Positions 24,717 to 33,735 of a stretch of DNA of 64,000 nucleotides are shown one piece after another. The DNA comes from Saccharopolyspora dendranthemae (GTDB taxonomy: Bacteria > Actinomycetota > Actinomycetes > Mycobacteriales > Pseudonocardiaceae): the NCBI RefSeq assembly GCF_007829955.1, contig NZ_VIWX01000004.1, positions 62,001 through 126,000 of the forward strand, given 5' to 3'. The translations under genes and the position numbers were made by a program. The notes below the pieces were generated by a model. It searched no databases. It was not told the origin of the DNA and saw only the letters and a list, made by a program, of their open reading frames with translations. How positions within the stretch are numbered: the stretch's first letter is position 1; every line of letters begins with the position of its first letter.

Positions 24717-25742
24717 TCAGCCCTGGTTGGCCTCGGCCTCCGAGGAGTTCCGCTTGGACTTCGCGAGGCTGGCCCAGGTCGTGATGGCCAGCGTCAGCAC
24801 GATGAAGCCCAACGACATCCAGTTGTTGATCTCCGCCCACTCCGGCACCAGGTGGTACTCGTGGAAGGCGTGCAGGATCAGCTTCAGGCCGATGAAGCCG
24901 AGGATGACCGCGAGCCCGACCGACAGGTAGACCAGCTTGTCCACCAGGCCGCCGAGCAGGAAGTACAGCTGCCGCAGGCCCATCAGCGCGAACGCGTTGG
25001 CGGTGAACACCAGGAACGGGTCCTGGGTGATGCCGAAGATCGCCGGGATCGAGTCGACCGCGAACAGCAGGTCGGCGCTGCCGATGGCCACGATCACCAC
25101 GAACATCGGCGTCAGGTACCGCTTGCCGTCGATCTTCACGGTCTGCTTGGACTCGTGGTAGTCGTCGGTCACCGGGAACACCTTGCGGACCCAGCGGACG
25201 AGCGCGTTCTCCTTGTACTCCTCTTCCTCGTCCTTCTTGCGGACCATGCTGAACGCGGTCCAGATGAGGAAGGCGCCGAAGATGAAGAAGATCCACACGA
25301 ACTGGGCGATCAGAGCCGCACCGACGGCGATGAAGATGCCGCGCATGAACAGCGCGAGCAGGATGCCGATCAGCAGCACCTTGTGCTGGTGGATCGACGG
25401 CACCGCGAAGCTGGACATGATCACCATGAAGATGAACAGGTTGTCCACGCTCAGCGAGTACTCGGTGATGTAACCGGTGAAGAACTCGATGGCGAAGTGC
25501 TGATCACCGAAGATCCACACACCGATGCCGAACACGATCGCGCAAGCGATGTAGAAGGTGACCCACTTCGCCGCTTCGGCGGTGGTCACCTCGTGCGGCT
25601 TGCGGTCAACGATCACGAGGTCGAGCAGCAACAGCAGGGCGAGTCCGCCGAGCGTGGCTGCCCACACCCACCAGTGCACGTGCATCGTGTCGACTGCGGC
25701 TTGCTGCGCAGGTGCAGCGCGCAACATCAGGTCGGCACCCAT
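24717..25742 (-). CDS. terC: TerC-family membrane protein (manganese export)
   Basis: 341-residue membrane protein with about nine hydrophobic helices. The two diagnostic acidic motifs are present: TEYSLSVDNLFIFMVI and LFAVDSIPAIFGITQDPFLV. A charged cytoplasmic loop (VRKKDEEEEYKENALVRW) separates the halves. TerC/Alx proteins export manganese and metallate exported enzymes. The upstream leader is a yybP-ykoY Mn2+ riboswitch, which strongly supports that role. GGAGG lies eight bases before the ATG at 25742 and can be masked by the riboswitch. An in-frame TTG directly before it is unlikely to be used. Confidence 0.9.
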   Translation of the reverse strand: MGADLMLRAAPAQQAAVDTMHVHWWVWAATLGGLALLLLLDLVIVDRKPHEVTTAEAAKWVTFYIACAIVFGIGVWIFGDQHFAIEFFTGYITEYSLSVDNLFIFMVIMSSFAVPSIHQHKVLLIGILLALFMRGIFIAVGAALIAQFVWIFFIFGAFLIWTAFSMVRKKDEEEEYKENALVRWVRKVFPVTDDYHESKQTVKIDGKRYLTPMFVVIVAIGSADLLFAVDSIPAIFGITQDPFLVFTANAFALMGLRQLYFLLGGLVDKLVYLSVGLAVILGFIGLKLILHAFHEYHLVPEWAEINNWMSLGFIVLTLAITTWASLAKSKRNSSEAEANQG

Positions 25743-25748
25743 CAATCA

Positions 25749-25882
25749 CCTCCGGTTCAGGGCGAACACGTCCGGGACCGGAGGTCTCTTCCACCGATCT
25801 GTTGTATCGGCCGACGGCACCGGGCTTGACCAGGCAAGTTCCGTGATGACGACACCGTCGCGAAGGAATACTCCCCTCCACC
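25749..25882 (-). promoter_or_regulatory. yybP-ykoY manganese riboswitch
   Basis: Read leftwards, the leader has GGAGGGGAGTA at the 5' side (25880-25869), then GTCGTCATCACGG, CCCGGTGCCGTCGGC, and GAGACCTCC at the 3' side (25788-25780). These are the conserved blocks of the Mn2+-binding aptamer in the right order. GGAGG and CCTCC form P1. The same CCTCC belongs to CCTCCGGT (25784-25777), which can instead pair with ACCGGAGG (25756-25749), the ribosome site of terC. Mn2+ binding would hold P1 closed and free the ribosome site, a translational ON switch. The 335 bases up to the next gene hold only promoters. Confidence 0.85.
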
Positions 25883-26204
25883 ACTTGCCAAGATTGTCAC
25901 GTATGCCGGGGTCTCCGCACCAGGCGGGGTGACCACTCGCACTGCAAGTCACCGAACGAACCTATGCGGGACCGCTGAACGGGGCAATGCGGTTCACTCC
26001 CGCTGGGCGATCTGGAGGCGTTGCGTTCACACCGTAGATCGATACGATCACGTCGGCCCGATCACTCGGGCACCGCACGCGGGGATGCGGCGAAGACCAC
26101 ACGAGAACGGGCACGACGAGGTGTCCGATTGCGCTTTGGTCTCTGGTTCATAGCGTCTTGCACTCCCCCCGCGTCTGGATGAAACTGGTGCCGCTCAGTT
26201 CACC

Positions 26205-26210
26205 TACTGT
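26205..26210 (+). promoter_or_regulatory. -10 hexamer, leaderless hydrolase-ABC transcript
   Basis: TACTGT ends seven bases before the GTG at 26218, so transcription would begin at or next to the start codon. Confidence 0.45.
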
Positions 26211-26217
26211 CGATGGC

Positions 26218-28986
26218 GTGTCCGCCTCCCCTCGTCGCCGCACCGGCCTGGCCCTGCTCGCCGTGCCTTGCGTCCTCTTAGTGGTGCTGGGTGCGTTCCT
26301 GTGGTCCGGCCAGGTGCAACCGCTGCAACCTGCGGCGCAGCCCCCGCAGCCCCGAGAGGCCATGGTCGACGTGCTCGACGGCCCCGGGGGAACCGAACGC
26401 GTGCAGATCGACGTCACGCTCTACTCCCCCGTCGACACCCCTGCTCCCGCGATCCTGCTCGCGCACGGCTTCGGCGGCAGCAAGGACGACACCGCCGAAC
26501 AGGCCCGGGAGCTGGTCGGACGCGGCTTCACCGTGCTGACCTACTCGGCGCGCGGATTCGGCCGCAGCACCGGGCAGATCGCGCTGAACTCCCCTGATTA
26601 CGAGGTCACCGACGCCCGGCAGCTGCTGGACTGGATGGCCCGTCAGCCCGAGGTGCTGCGCGACCGCGACGGCGATCCGCGCGTCGGCGTCACCGGCGGT
26701 TCCTACGGCGGCGCGCTGGCGCTGATGCTGGCGGGCACCGATCCCCGCGTCGACGCCGTGTCACCGGTGATGACCTACAACGATCTCGGGCAGGCGCTGC
26801 TGCCCAACAACGCCAGCCAGGCGCGCATCGACGGATCCACCCCCGCAGGTGGCTCCTTCAACCCCGACGGCGTCTTCAAGCAGGCGTGGACCGGACTCCT
26901 GTTCTCCGCGGGCGGCGCGCCCCGCCCCACCCCGGGAGCGTCGCTGACGTGCGGGAACTTCGTTCCCGCGGTGTGCGCGGCCTACTCCGAGGTCGCGCAG
27001 CGCGGCCGTGCGAGCCAGCCGACCCTGGACCTGCTGGCGAAATCCTCGCCCAAGTCCACCAACTCGCGGGTCACCCAGCCGACGCTGCTGGTGCAGGGCG
27101 AGCGCGACACCCTGTTCGGCCTGGACCAGGCGGATGCCAACGCGCGGCAGATCACCGCAGCAGGCGGCGCGGTCAAGACGATCTGGTTCGCCGGCGGCCA
27201 CGACGGCAACCCGCCCGGCCCGGAGGTGCGCGGGCGCATCGCCGACTGGTTCGCCTTCCACCTCGGCGGCGTGGAACCGGTTCCGGATCCCGGCACGGGC
27301 TTCCAGTTCGACATCGCGGGACGGCCGCAGCGCGATGGCGACATCCCGGTGCGCACGATGACCGCACCGGCCTACCCCGGTCTGCGCGATTCGCGCACGC
27401 CCCGCTACTCGCTCCCGCTGGAGGGGCCGGCCACCCCGGTGATCAACCCGCCGGGCGGATCGCCGGCCGCCACGACCGCACTTCCCGGCGCGGGCCAGGT
27501 CCTCGACGCTGCCGGCAGCCTCGGTCAGTCCTTGGCCCGGGACCTGCCCGGGCAGGTCGCGGTGTTCCGCACGCAGCCGTTGCAGGAGCAGACGCTGATC
27601 TCCGGCACCCCGCGCACCCGGCTGGCGGTCGCCGCGGTCCCGGGACAGCCGCAGCCCACCGATGCCGTGCTGTTCGCCAAGCTCTACGACGTCGGCCCGG
27701 ACGGGCAGCGCCAGCTCCTGGGCAACGCCGTGTCCCCGCTGCACATCGCAGGCGTTCCCCCGGACGGCAGGCCCGTCGAGTTCGACGTCGCGCTGCCCGG
27801 TGTCGTGCACCCGGTGGAGACCGGTCACCGGATCGAGCTCGCGGTGGCCACCACCGATCAGGCCTACGCGTTGCCGAGGGAACCGTCGGTGCACCTGGTG
27901 GCCCTGGCCGGCGACGGCGCCGTGTCGATCCCGTCGGTGCGAGCGACCTCCTCCAGCGCCGGAACGGTCCCGGTCGGCCCCCTGGTGGGCATCGGCCTGG
28001 TCTTCACGGTGGCGCTGCTGCTGTGGGCCCTCTCCGCGGTCCGGCGCAAGTTCAACGACGCCCCGGACTCGCGCCAGGCCGAGACGCCGCTCATGATCTC
28101 CGGGCTGACCAAGTCGTACCCGGGCAAGAAGGCCGCCGTCGACGACCTCACGATCCAGGTCGAACGCGGCCAGATCGTCGGCCTCCTCGGCCCCAACGGC
28201 GCAGGCAAGACCACCACGCTGCGGATGCTGCTGGGACTGCTGCGGCCGACCCGAGGCGAGGTCCGAATCTTCGGGCACCGGCTGCACGCCGGCGCTCCGG
28301 TCCTGTCCCGGGTGGGTGCTCTGGTGGAGGCACCGGGCTTCCTGCCCCACCTGTCCGGCGTGGACAACCTGCGGCACTACTGGGCGGCGACCGGTCGTCC
28401 GATGCTGCGCGCGCACCTGGACGAGGTGCTGCAGATCGCCGGTCTGGAGAACTCCGCCAAGCGCAAGGTCCGCACCTACAGCCAGGGCATGAAGCAGCGG
28501 CTGGCGATCGCGCAGGCCATGCTCGGCTTGCCGGAACTGCTGCTGCTCGACGAGCCGACCAACGGTCTCGACCCGCCGCAGATCCACCAGATGCGCGAGA
28601 TCCTGCGCCGCTACGCCGCCACCGGCCGTGCGGTGCTGGTCTCCAGCCACCTGCTCGCCGAGGTCGAGCAGACCTGCACGCACGTCGTGGTCATGCAGTC
28701 GGGCAAGCTCGTCGCCGAGGGCAGCGTCACCGAGATCATGGCCGTCAACGGGGAGGCGACCTTCCGCGTCGACGATCCGGAGCTGGCGGCCGAATCCCTG
28801 CGGACCATCGAAGGGCTGGGCCTGGTCGAGATCGAGGACGACCTGGTGCACGCCGACCTCGCAGGGCACCAAGCGGCGGTGGCGGTGAACGTGCTGGTCG
28901 CCTCCGGTGTGTCGGTGCACCAGGTCGGCCCGCGGCGCCGTCTGGAGGACGCCTTCCTGCAGCTCGTCGGAGAGGATCAGCGGTGA
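26218..28986 (+). CDS. Alpha/beta hydrolase fused to an ABC transporter ATPase
   Basis: 922-residue two-domain fusion. Residues about 9-30 are a membrane anchor (GLALLAVPCVLLVVLGAFLW). Then comes an S15/CocE-like alpha/beta hydrolase (about 55-370, nucleophile in GVTGGSYGGALAL, acid/His region in FAGGHDGNPPGPE) with a following beta-rich X-Pro peptidase C-terminal-like domain to about 590. A second membrane helix (VGPLVGIGLVFTVALLLWAL) leads into a full ABC ATPase with Walker A GPNGAGKTT, signature YSQGMKQRL and Walker B LLLLDEP. The hydrolase thus faces outside and the ATPase the cytoplasm. GTG at 26218 is preferred because of the TACTGT -10; an ATG at 26179 is the alternative. Confidence 0.8.
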   Translation: MSASPRRRTGLALLAVPCVLLVVLGAFLWSGQVQPLQPAAQPPQPREAMVDVLDGPGGTERVQIDVTLYSPVDTPAPAILLAHGFGGSKDDTAEQARELVGRGFTVLTYSARGFGRSTGQIALNSPDYEVTDARQLLDWMARQPEVLRDRDGDPRVGVTGGSYGGALALMLAGTDPRVDAVSPVMTYNDLGQALLPNNASQARIDGSTPAGGSFNPDGVFKQAWTGLLFSAGGAPRPTPGASLTCGNFVPAVCAAYSEVAQRGRASQPTLDLLAKSSPKSTNSRVTQPTLLVQGERDTLFGLDQADANARQITAAGGAVKTIWFAGGHDGNPPGPEVRGRIADWFAFHLGGVEPVPDPGTGFQFDIAGRPQRDGDIPVRTMTAPAYPGLRDSRTPRYSLPLEGPATPVINPPGGSPAATTALPGAGQVLDAAGSLGQSLARDLPGQVAVFRTQPLQEQTLISGTPRTRLAVAAVPGQPQPTDAVLFAKLYDVGPDGQRQLLGNAVSPLHIAGVPPDGRPVEFDVALPGVVHPVETGHRIELAVATTDQAYALPREPSVHLVALAGDGAVSIPSVRATSSSAGTVPVGPLVGIGLVFTVALLLWALSAVRRKFNDAPDSRQAETPLMISGLTKSYPGKKAAVDDLTIQVERGQIVGLLGPNGAGKTTTLRMLLGLLRPTRGEVRIFGHRLHAGAPVLSRVGALVEAPGFLPHLSGVDNLRHYWAATGRPMLRAHLDEVLQIAGLENSAKRKVRTYSQGMKQRLAIAQAMLGLPELLLLDEPTNGLDPPQIHQMREILRRYAATGRAVLVSSHLLAEVEQTCTHVVVMQSGKLVAEGSVTEIMAVNGEATFRVDDPELAAESLRTIEGLGLVEIEDDLVHADLAGHQAAVAVNVLVASGVSVHQVGPRRRLEDAFLQLVGEDQR

Positions 28987-29915
28987 GCGACGACGAAACG
29001 ACCACGTCCACCGAGGTGGCCCTGCCGGAGCCGGAGACTGCGCTGGTGCGCGCCCCGCGGCTCGGTGTGCCGCAGACCGACGGTGCCGCCGAGGGCTACT
29101 CGGCCAAGCGCACGCTGCCGATGCGGGTGGAGCTCGCGCGCCAGCTGCGCCGGGTGCGCACGCGGCTGACCCTGGCGTTCCTGGTCCTGCTGCCGCTGGT
29201 GCTGCTCGCCGCCTTCGAGCTCGGTGAGGACGACCCGCGCGGCGGGCGGAGCTTCGCCGACATGGCGACCGCCAGCGGGCTGAACTTCGCCGTGTTCACC
29301 CTGTTCGTCTCCACCGGGTTCCTGCTGGTCGTGGTGGTGGCGCTGTTCTTCGGCGACACCGTGGCGAGCGAAGCGTCCTGGTCGAGCCTGAAGTACCTGC
29401 TCGCCGCGCCGGTCCCCCGGACGCGGTTGCTGCGGCAGAAGGCGAAGGTCGCGGCGGTGCTGTCGGTGCTCGGCGTGGTCCTGCTGGTCGGGGTCGCGCT
29501 GGCGGTGGGCGTGTTCTGGTTCGGCACCGGTGATCTGATCAGCACCACCGGGGAGGCCCTGACGTTCCCGCGCGGTGCCCTCAGCCTCGCGGCCGCGACG
29601 GCCTACGTGGTGATCCACCTCAGCTGGATCGCGGGTCTCGCGCTGTTCCTCAGCGTCAACACCGACGCACCGCTGGGCGCGGTGGGCGGCGCGGTGCTCA
29701 TCTCGATCCTGTCGGAGATCATCGATCAGATCTCCGCGCTGGGCGATCTCCGCAACTACCTGCCCACGCACTTCTCCACGGCGTACTCGGACCTGCTCAG
29801 CGAGGACGTCGACCTCTCCTCGATGATCACCGGCTCGTTCTCCGCCCTCTCCTACGCGGCGGTGTTCCTCACCCTCGCCATCTGGCGCTTCAACCGCAAG
29901 GACATCACCAGCTGA
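28983..29915 (+). CDS. ABC-2-type permease partner of the hydrolase-ABC fusion
   Basis: 310-residue membrane protein. A charged N-terminal tail of about 60 residues is followed by six predicted helices, the first being TLAFLVLLPLVLLAAFELG, with a long loop after it as in ABC-2 exporters. The motif ASWSSLKYLLAAPVPRTRLL is typical of ABC-2 permeases. The GTG overlaps the fusion gene's stop as GTGA, so the two are translationally coupled and form one transporter. Substrate unknown; a peptide or lipid processed by the fused hydrolase is a guess. Confidence 0.8.
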   Translation: MSDDETTTSTEVALPEPETALVRAPRLGVPQTDGAAEGYSAKRTLPMRVELARQLRRVRTRLTLAFLVLLPLVLLAAFELGEDDPRGGRSFADMATASGLNFAVFTLFVSTGFLLVVVVALFFGDTVASEASWSSLKYLLAAPVPRTRLLRQKAKVAAVLSVLGVVLLVGVALAVGVFWFGTGDLISTTGEALTFPRGALSLAAATAYVVIHLSWIAGLALFLSVNTDAPLGAVGGAVLISILSEIIDQISALGDLRNYLPTHFSTAYSDLLSEDVDLSSMITGSFSALSYAAVFLTLAIWRFNRKDITS

Positions 29916-29956
29916 ACCACCTACCGGTGACGCCCTGGCGCCTGACCTGGTGGTTC
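29914..29956 (+). terminator. Hairpin after the ABC permease gene
   Basis: GAACCACC (29914-29921), which includes the last bases of the stop codon, pairs with GGTGGTTC (29949-29956). It overlaps the promoter region of the LysR gene that follows on the same strand. Confidence 0.45.
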
Positions 29957-29969
29957 GGTGGTGTGGGCG

Positions 29970-29975
29970 TACTGT
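29970..29975 (+). promoter_or_regulatory. -10 hexamer of the LysR gene
   Basis: TACTGT ends nine bases before the ATG at 29985; no ribosome site is visible, so the transcript is leaderless or nearly so. Confidence 0.45.
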
Positions 29976-29984
29976 TGGCAGGCG

Positions 29985-30893
29985 ATGGAGATCTTTCATC
30001 TTCGATACTTCGTGGCCGTGGCGGAGAAGCTGAGCTTCTCGGGTGCCGCGCGGTCGCTGCACATGGCCACCTCTCCGCTGAGCCAGCGGATCCGGGACCT
30101 GGAACGCGAGCTGGGGACGGTCCTGTTCGAGCGCGACTCGCACCACGTGCGGCTGACCGGGTCGGGCACGGCCCTGCTGCCGATCGCCCGCGATGCGCTG
30201 AGCCGGTTCGACGACGTGCCGTGGCGGCTGCGCGAGGCCACCGGGCGGCACCGCCCGGTGGTGCACCTCGGCGTACCACCGGGTCTGCACTCGGCCTTGC
30301 GGGAGCGCCTGACCGGCTTCACCCGCGGCTGCGCCGAGGAGTGCGAGCTGAAGCGGTGGCCCGGCGGTAGCCGTGAACTGCTGCTCGGGGTCCAGCGTGG
30401 CGAGCTGGCGATGGCCATCGTGCACCTGCCCGTGCACGCCGAGGGCATCGAGGTGTTCGAGCTGATGAGCGAGCCGCTGGGCGCGGTGCTGCCTGCCGCG
30501 GACTTCGCCGACCGCGCGGCGGTGTCGCTGCACGAGCTCGCGGGGCTGACCTACGTGCGTCCCGCGTCGCGGATGCTGCCGGACTACTGGGACGAGATCG
30601 AGGCGCGGCTCTCCGCGGCCGGGATCCACCACCGCATGACGCTGGACACGGGTGATTACGGCAGCACGGCGGAGATCATCGCCAATGGTGGAGCATTCGC
30701 CATTTCCATGCTGGACCCGCAGAGCGGAATGCAGAAATTGCGTGACGAGAACATCACCGTGCTTCCCGTCGACGACTTCTCCCCCAGTCTCGCGACCGGT
30801 TTGATCTGGCGCCAGGATCGCACTCAGGAGCAGCCTGAGCTGCGCTCACTCATCGAGCACGCGCAGGAATCGCTGTCGGTCCGCGCGGCGTGA
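29985..30893 (+). CDS. LysR-family regulator
   Basis: 302 residues: an N-terminal winged HTH (MEIFHLRYFVAVAEKLSFSG, AARSLHMATSPLSQRIRDLE) and a periplasmic-binding-protein-like effector domain from about residue 90. It precedes, in the same direction, the CoA-transferase operon that starts 132 bases downstream, so it probably activates that operon in response to a pathway acid or CoA ester. LysR genes are more often divergent from their targets; here the order is tandem. Candidate binding sites lie in the gap between them. Confidence 0.8.
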   Translation: MEIFHLRYFVAVAEKLSFSGAARSLHMATSPLSQRIRDLERELGTVLFERDSHHVRLTGSGTALLPIARDALSRFDDVPWRLREATGRHRPVVHLGVPPGLHSALRERLTGFTRGCAEECELKRWPGGSRELLLGVQRGELAMAIVHLPVHAEGIEVFELMSEPLGAVLPAADFADRAAVSLHELAGLTYVRPASRMLPDYWDEIEARLSAAGIHHRMTLDTGDYGSTAEIIANGGAFAISMLDPQSGMQKLRDENITVLPVDDFSPSLATGLIWRQDRTQEQPELRSLIEHAQESLSVRAA

Positions 30894-30909
30894 CCGCTGC
30901 GGTCACGCC

Positions 30910-30942
30910 ATTGTTCGCAATACGGTTCCACTGATCAATTGA
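30910..30942. promoter_or_regulatory. Candidate LysR binding region
   Basis: ATTGTTCGCAAT (30910-30921) and TCAATTGA (30935-30942) are two palindromes 23 bp apart, about 90-115 bases before the CoA-transferase start. Dyads of this size and distance are usual for LysR activators. Confidence 0.4.
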
Positions 30943-31025
30943 ACACCTCTCCATTGCGGGCCTAACGTAGTTAGCGAAGCAAATGAGTCGTTTCGGGACG
31001 TTTTCCCGACGCACTAGGAGTGGTG

Positions 31026-32216
31026 ATGGCAACCCCCGCTGACAACGCCTCCGGTCCGCTGGCCGGTGTGCGCGTCATCGACATGGCGACCGTGGTCATG
31101 GGCCCGTACGCGGCCCAGATCCTCGGCGATCTCGGTGCCGACGTGATCAAGATCGAATCGCCGAAGGACACCGTCCGCCTCGGCACCGTGCACCGCACCC
31201 CCGGCATGACGCCGCTGGCGATGAACGTCAACCGCAACAAGCGCAGCGTCGCGCTCGACCTCAAGGACGCCGACGACGCCCAGCGCGCCAAGGATCTCAT
31301 CAGCAGCGCCGACATCGTGATCACCAACATGCGGATCAACGCGCTGCGCCGCCTGGGCATGGACTACGAGAGCCTCGCCGCCGCCAACCCGCACCTGATC
31401 TACGCACACGCCCAGGGCTTCCGCCCCGACTCCGACCGCGCCGAGCTCGCCGCCTACGACGAGACCGTGCAGGCCGCGTCCGGGCTGCTCGACCTCGCCC
31501 AGCGGGCGGGCGACATCGGCGAACCCGTCGTGCTCCCGAGCATCTTCGGGGACAAGGTCGCCGCGCTGACCATCGCCTACTCGGCGCTGGCCGCCCTGGT
31601 CCACCAGCGCGCGACCGGGCAGGGACAGCTGGTCGAGGTGCCGATGACCGACACGATGCTGGCGTTCAACCTGGTCGAGCACCTGCAGGGCCGGATCTAC
31701 GAACCACCGGAGACCGACACCGGGTTCCCGCTGTCGATGAACACCGGCCACCGCGCCCGTCCCACCCAGGACGGCTACGCGATGATCATGCCGTACTCGC
31801 CGAAGAACTTCCGCGACCTGTTCACCGCCGCCGGGCGCCCCGACCTCGCAGCCGATCCGCGCCTGTCCGGTGACTACATCGACGCCCGGGAGCACGGGAC
31901 GGCGCTGGTCGAGCTCATGGAATCGGTGACGCCGAACCTGACCACCGACGAGTGGATCCAGGTGTGCACCGAGTGCAGCATCCCGGTCGGCCCGGTGCTG
32001 CGGCTCGACGAGGCCGCCGACGACCCCTACGTCCAGCAAGGCCACCTCCTCGACCTGGCCGAGCACCCCACCGAGGGCAGCTACCGCCAGGTGGGCGTCC
32101 CGATGCAGTTCTCCGCCACCCCGGCCTCGATCCGCCTGCACCCGCCCATCCCGGGCCAGGACACCGACGCGGTCATGTCCGAGCTCGACGACGACAACGA
32201 GGGGAACGCCGCATGA
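31026..32216 (+). CDS. CaiB/BaiF type III CoA-transferase
   Basis: 396-residue family III CoA-transferase. The N-terminus has GVRVIDMATVVMGPYAAQILGD-like sequence ending in GADVIKIESP, then NVNRNKRSVALDLK. The Asp expected to carry the acyl anhydride lies in AAYDETVQAASG or the nearby loop. It moves CoA between carboxylic acids without ATP and so activates the substrate of this operon, which has no ligase. AGGAG precedes the ATG at 31026. The stop overlaps the next start by ATGA. Confidence 0.85.
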   Translation: MATPADNASGPLAGVRVIDMATVVMGPYAAQILGDLGADVIKIESPKDTVRLGTVHRTPGMTPLAMNVNRNKRSVALDLKDADDAQRAKDLISSADIVITNMRINALRRLGMDYESLAAANPHLIYAHAQGFRPDSDRAELAAYDETVQAASGLLDLAQRAGDIGEPVVLPSIFGDKVAALTIAYSALAALVHQRATGQGQLVEVPMTDTMLAFNLVEHLQGRIYEPPETDTGFPLSMNTGHRARPTQDGYAMIMPYSPKNFRDLFTAAGRPDLAADPRLSGDYIDAREHGTALVELMESVTPNLTTDEWIQVCTECSIPVGPVLRLDEAADDPYVQQGHLLDLAEHPTEGSYRQVGVPMQFSATPASIRLHPPIPGQDTDAVMSELDDDNEGNAA

Positions 32217-32986
32217 GCACTCCGAACACCACCGTGCTCACCGAGAACCGCGGTGACGTCCTGGTGATCACCCTCAACCGGCCGGAGGCCCGCAACGCGG
32301 TCGACGCCGACGTCGCTCACGGCATCGCCGCGGCCGTCGACGAGCTCGACTCCGACCCGCAGCTGCGAGTGGGAGTGCTGACCGGCTCGGCAGGCACGTT
32401 CAGCGCGGGCATGGATCTCAAGGCCGCCGCGCGCGGGGAATCCCCCAGCGTCGACGGCCGAGGCTTCGCCGGGCTCACCGAGTTCGACAACGCCAAGCCC
32501 CTGGTCGCTGCGGTCGAGGGATTCGCGATGGGCGGCGGGTTCGAGCTGGCGCTGGCGTGCGACCTGGTGGTCGCCTCGGCCGGTGCGCGGTTCGCGCTGC
32601 CGGAGGTCAAGCGCGGGCTGATCGCCGGAGGCGGCGGCGCGATCCGCCTGCCCAAGCGCATCCCGCACCACCTCGCCCTGGAGCTGCTGCTGACCGGCCG
32701 CGCCATCGGCGCCGACCGCGCGGCGGAGCTGGGCCTGGTCAACCGGGTCACCTCCGACGGCGGCGCGCTCGACGCCGCGCTGGAGTTGGCGGCCGAGCTG
32801 AGCGCCAACGCGCCGCTGGCGCTGGCCGCGGTCAAGCAGGTCGTCCGGCACTCCGACCGGTTGGCCGAACCGGAGGCCTTCACCGCGCAGCGAGGCGAGA
32901 TCCGCAGGCTCCACGAGTCCGCCGACTTCGCCGAGGGCGTCCGGGCCTTCACCGAGAAGCGCGCACCGAAGTGGACGGGACGATGA
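32213..32986 (+). CDS. Enoyl-CoA hydratase (crotonase family)
   Basis: 257-residue crotonase: NRPEARNAVD at the N-terminus, the CoA/oxyanion loop SAGTFSAGMDLKAA, and the second oxyanion segment AVEGFAMGGGFELALACDL. The position of the usual first catalytic Glu falls in ALPEVKRGLIAGGGG, giving at least one acidic residue, as in CaiD-like enzymes. It should hydrate the enoyl-CoA produced by the acyl-CoA dehydrogenase of the operon. Both ends overlap neighbours by ATGA. Confidence 0.85.
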   Translation: MSTPNTTVLTENRGDVLVITLNRPEARNAVDADVAHGIAAAVDELDSDPQLRVGVLTGSAGTFSAGMDLKAAARGESPSVDGRGFAGLTEFDNAKPLVAAVEGFAMGGGFELALACDLVVASAGARFALPEVKRGLIAGGGGAIRLPKRIPHHLALELLLTGRAIGADRAAELGLVNRVTSDGGALDAALELAAELSANAPLALAAVKQVVRHSDRLAEPEAFTAQRGEIRRLHESADFAEGVRAFTEKRAPKWTGR

Positions 32987-33735
32987 ATCGCGAACGAATC
33001 CTGCAGCACGTGGCGACACCGCTGAACGCGCCGGCCTACGCCCCGGCCGTCGCGCGGTTCACCGACCGCGAGTACCTCAACGTCGTCTACCGGACCGATC
33101 CGGAGGCGTTGCGCGCGGTGGTCCCCGAACCGCTCGAGTTCGACGAACCGCTGGTGCGCTTCGAGATCATGAACATGGGCGAGGTCACCTCCTTCGGCCC
33201 GTACGTCGAAGCGGGCCAGGCGATTCCGGTGCGCCTCGGCGAGGAGCGCGGCGAGTACCTGCACGCGATGTACCTGAACAACTTCCCCGCCACCGTCGCG
33301 GGCCGGGAGGCCAGCGCCTACCCGAAGGTGATGGGCCATCCCGCGCTGAAGGTCGACGACTCCGCGCTGGTGGGGACGCTGGACTACGGCTCGGAACGGG
33401 TCGCCACGGCGACGATGGGCTACAAGTGGTTCCCGATGGATCTCGCCACCGCCGAAGCCGAGATCACCGTGCCGACCTACATGCTCAAGCTCGTCCCGGG
33501 CTACGACCACCGGCCGCGGATCGCCGAGCTGGTGCGCACCCGCATCACCGACATCACCGTCAAGCAGGCGTTCACCGGTCCTGCGCGGTTGCAGCTGTTC
33601 GAGCACGCGCTGGCACCGCTGGCCGACCTGCCGGTCCGCGAGGTCGTCTCGGCCAGCCACATCATCACCGATCTGACGCTGTCCGGAGTCGCCCCGGTCC
33701 ACGACTACCTGGCGGAGGAAGGGGTTCAGGCATGA
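32983..33735 (+). CDS. Acetoacetate decarboxylase-like protein
   Basis: 250-residue protein of the acetoacetate decarboxylase family. The Schiff-base lysine is recognisable in ASAYPKVMGHP (about residue 109), preceded by HAMYLNNFPATVAGRE. In true decarboxylases this lysine attacks the keto group of a beta-keto acid and releases CO2; other members are aldolase-like. Its place among beta-oxidation genes suggests it removes CO2 from a free 3-keto acid made by the next gene's enzyme. ATGA overlaps on both sides. Function beyond the fold is inferred. Confidence 0.75.
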   Translation: MNRERILQHVATPLNAPAYAPAVARFTDREYLNVVYRTDPEALRAVVPEPLEFDEPLVRFEIMNMGEVTSFGPYVEAGQAIPVRLGEERGEYLHAMYLNNFPATVAGREASAYPKVMGHPALKVDDSALVGTLDYGSERVATATMGYKWFPMDLATAEAEITVPTYMLKLVPGYDHRPRIAELVRTRITDITVKQAFTGPARLQLFEHALAPLADLPVREVVSASHIITDLTLSGVAPVHDYLAEEGVQA

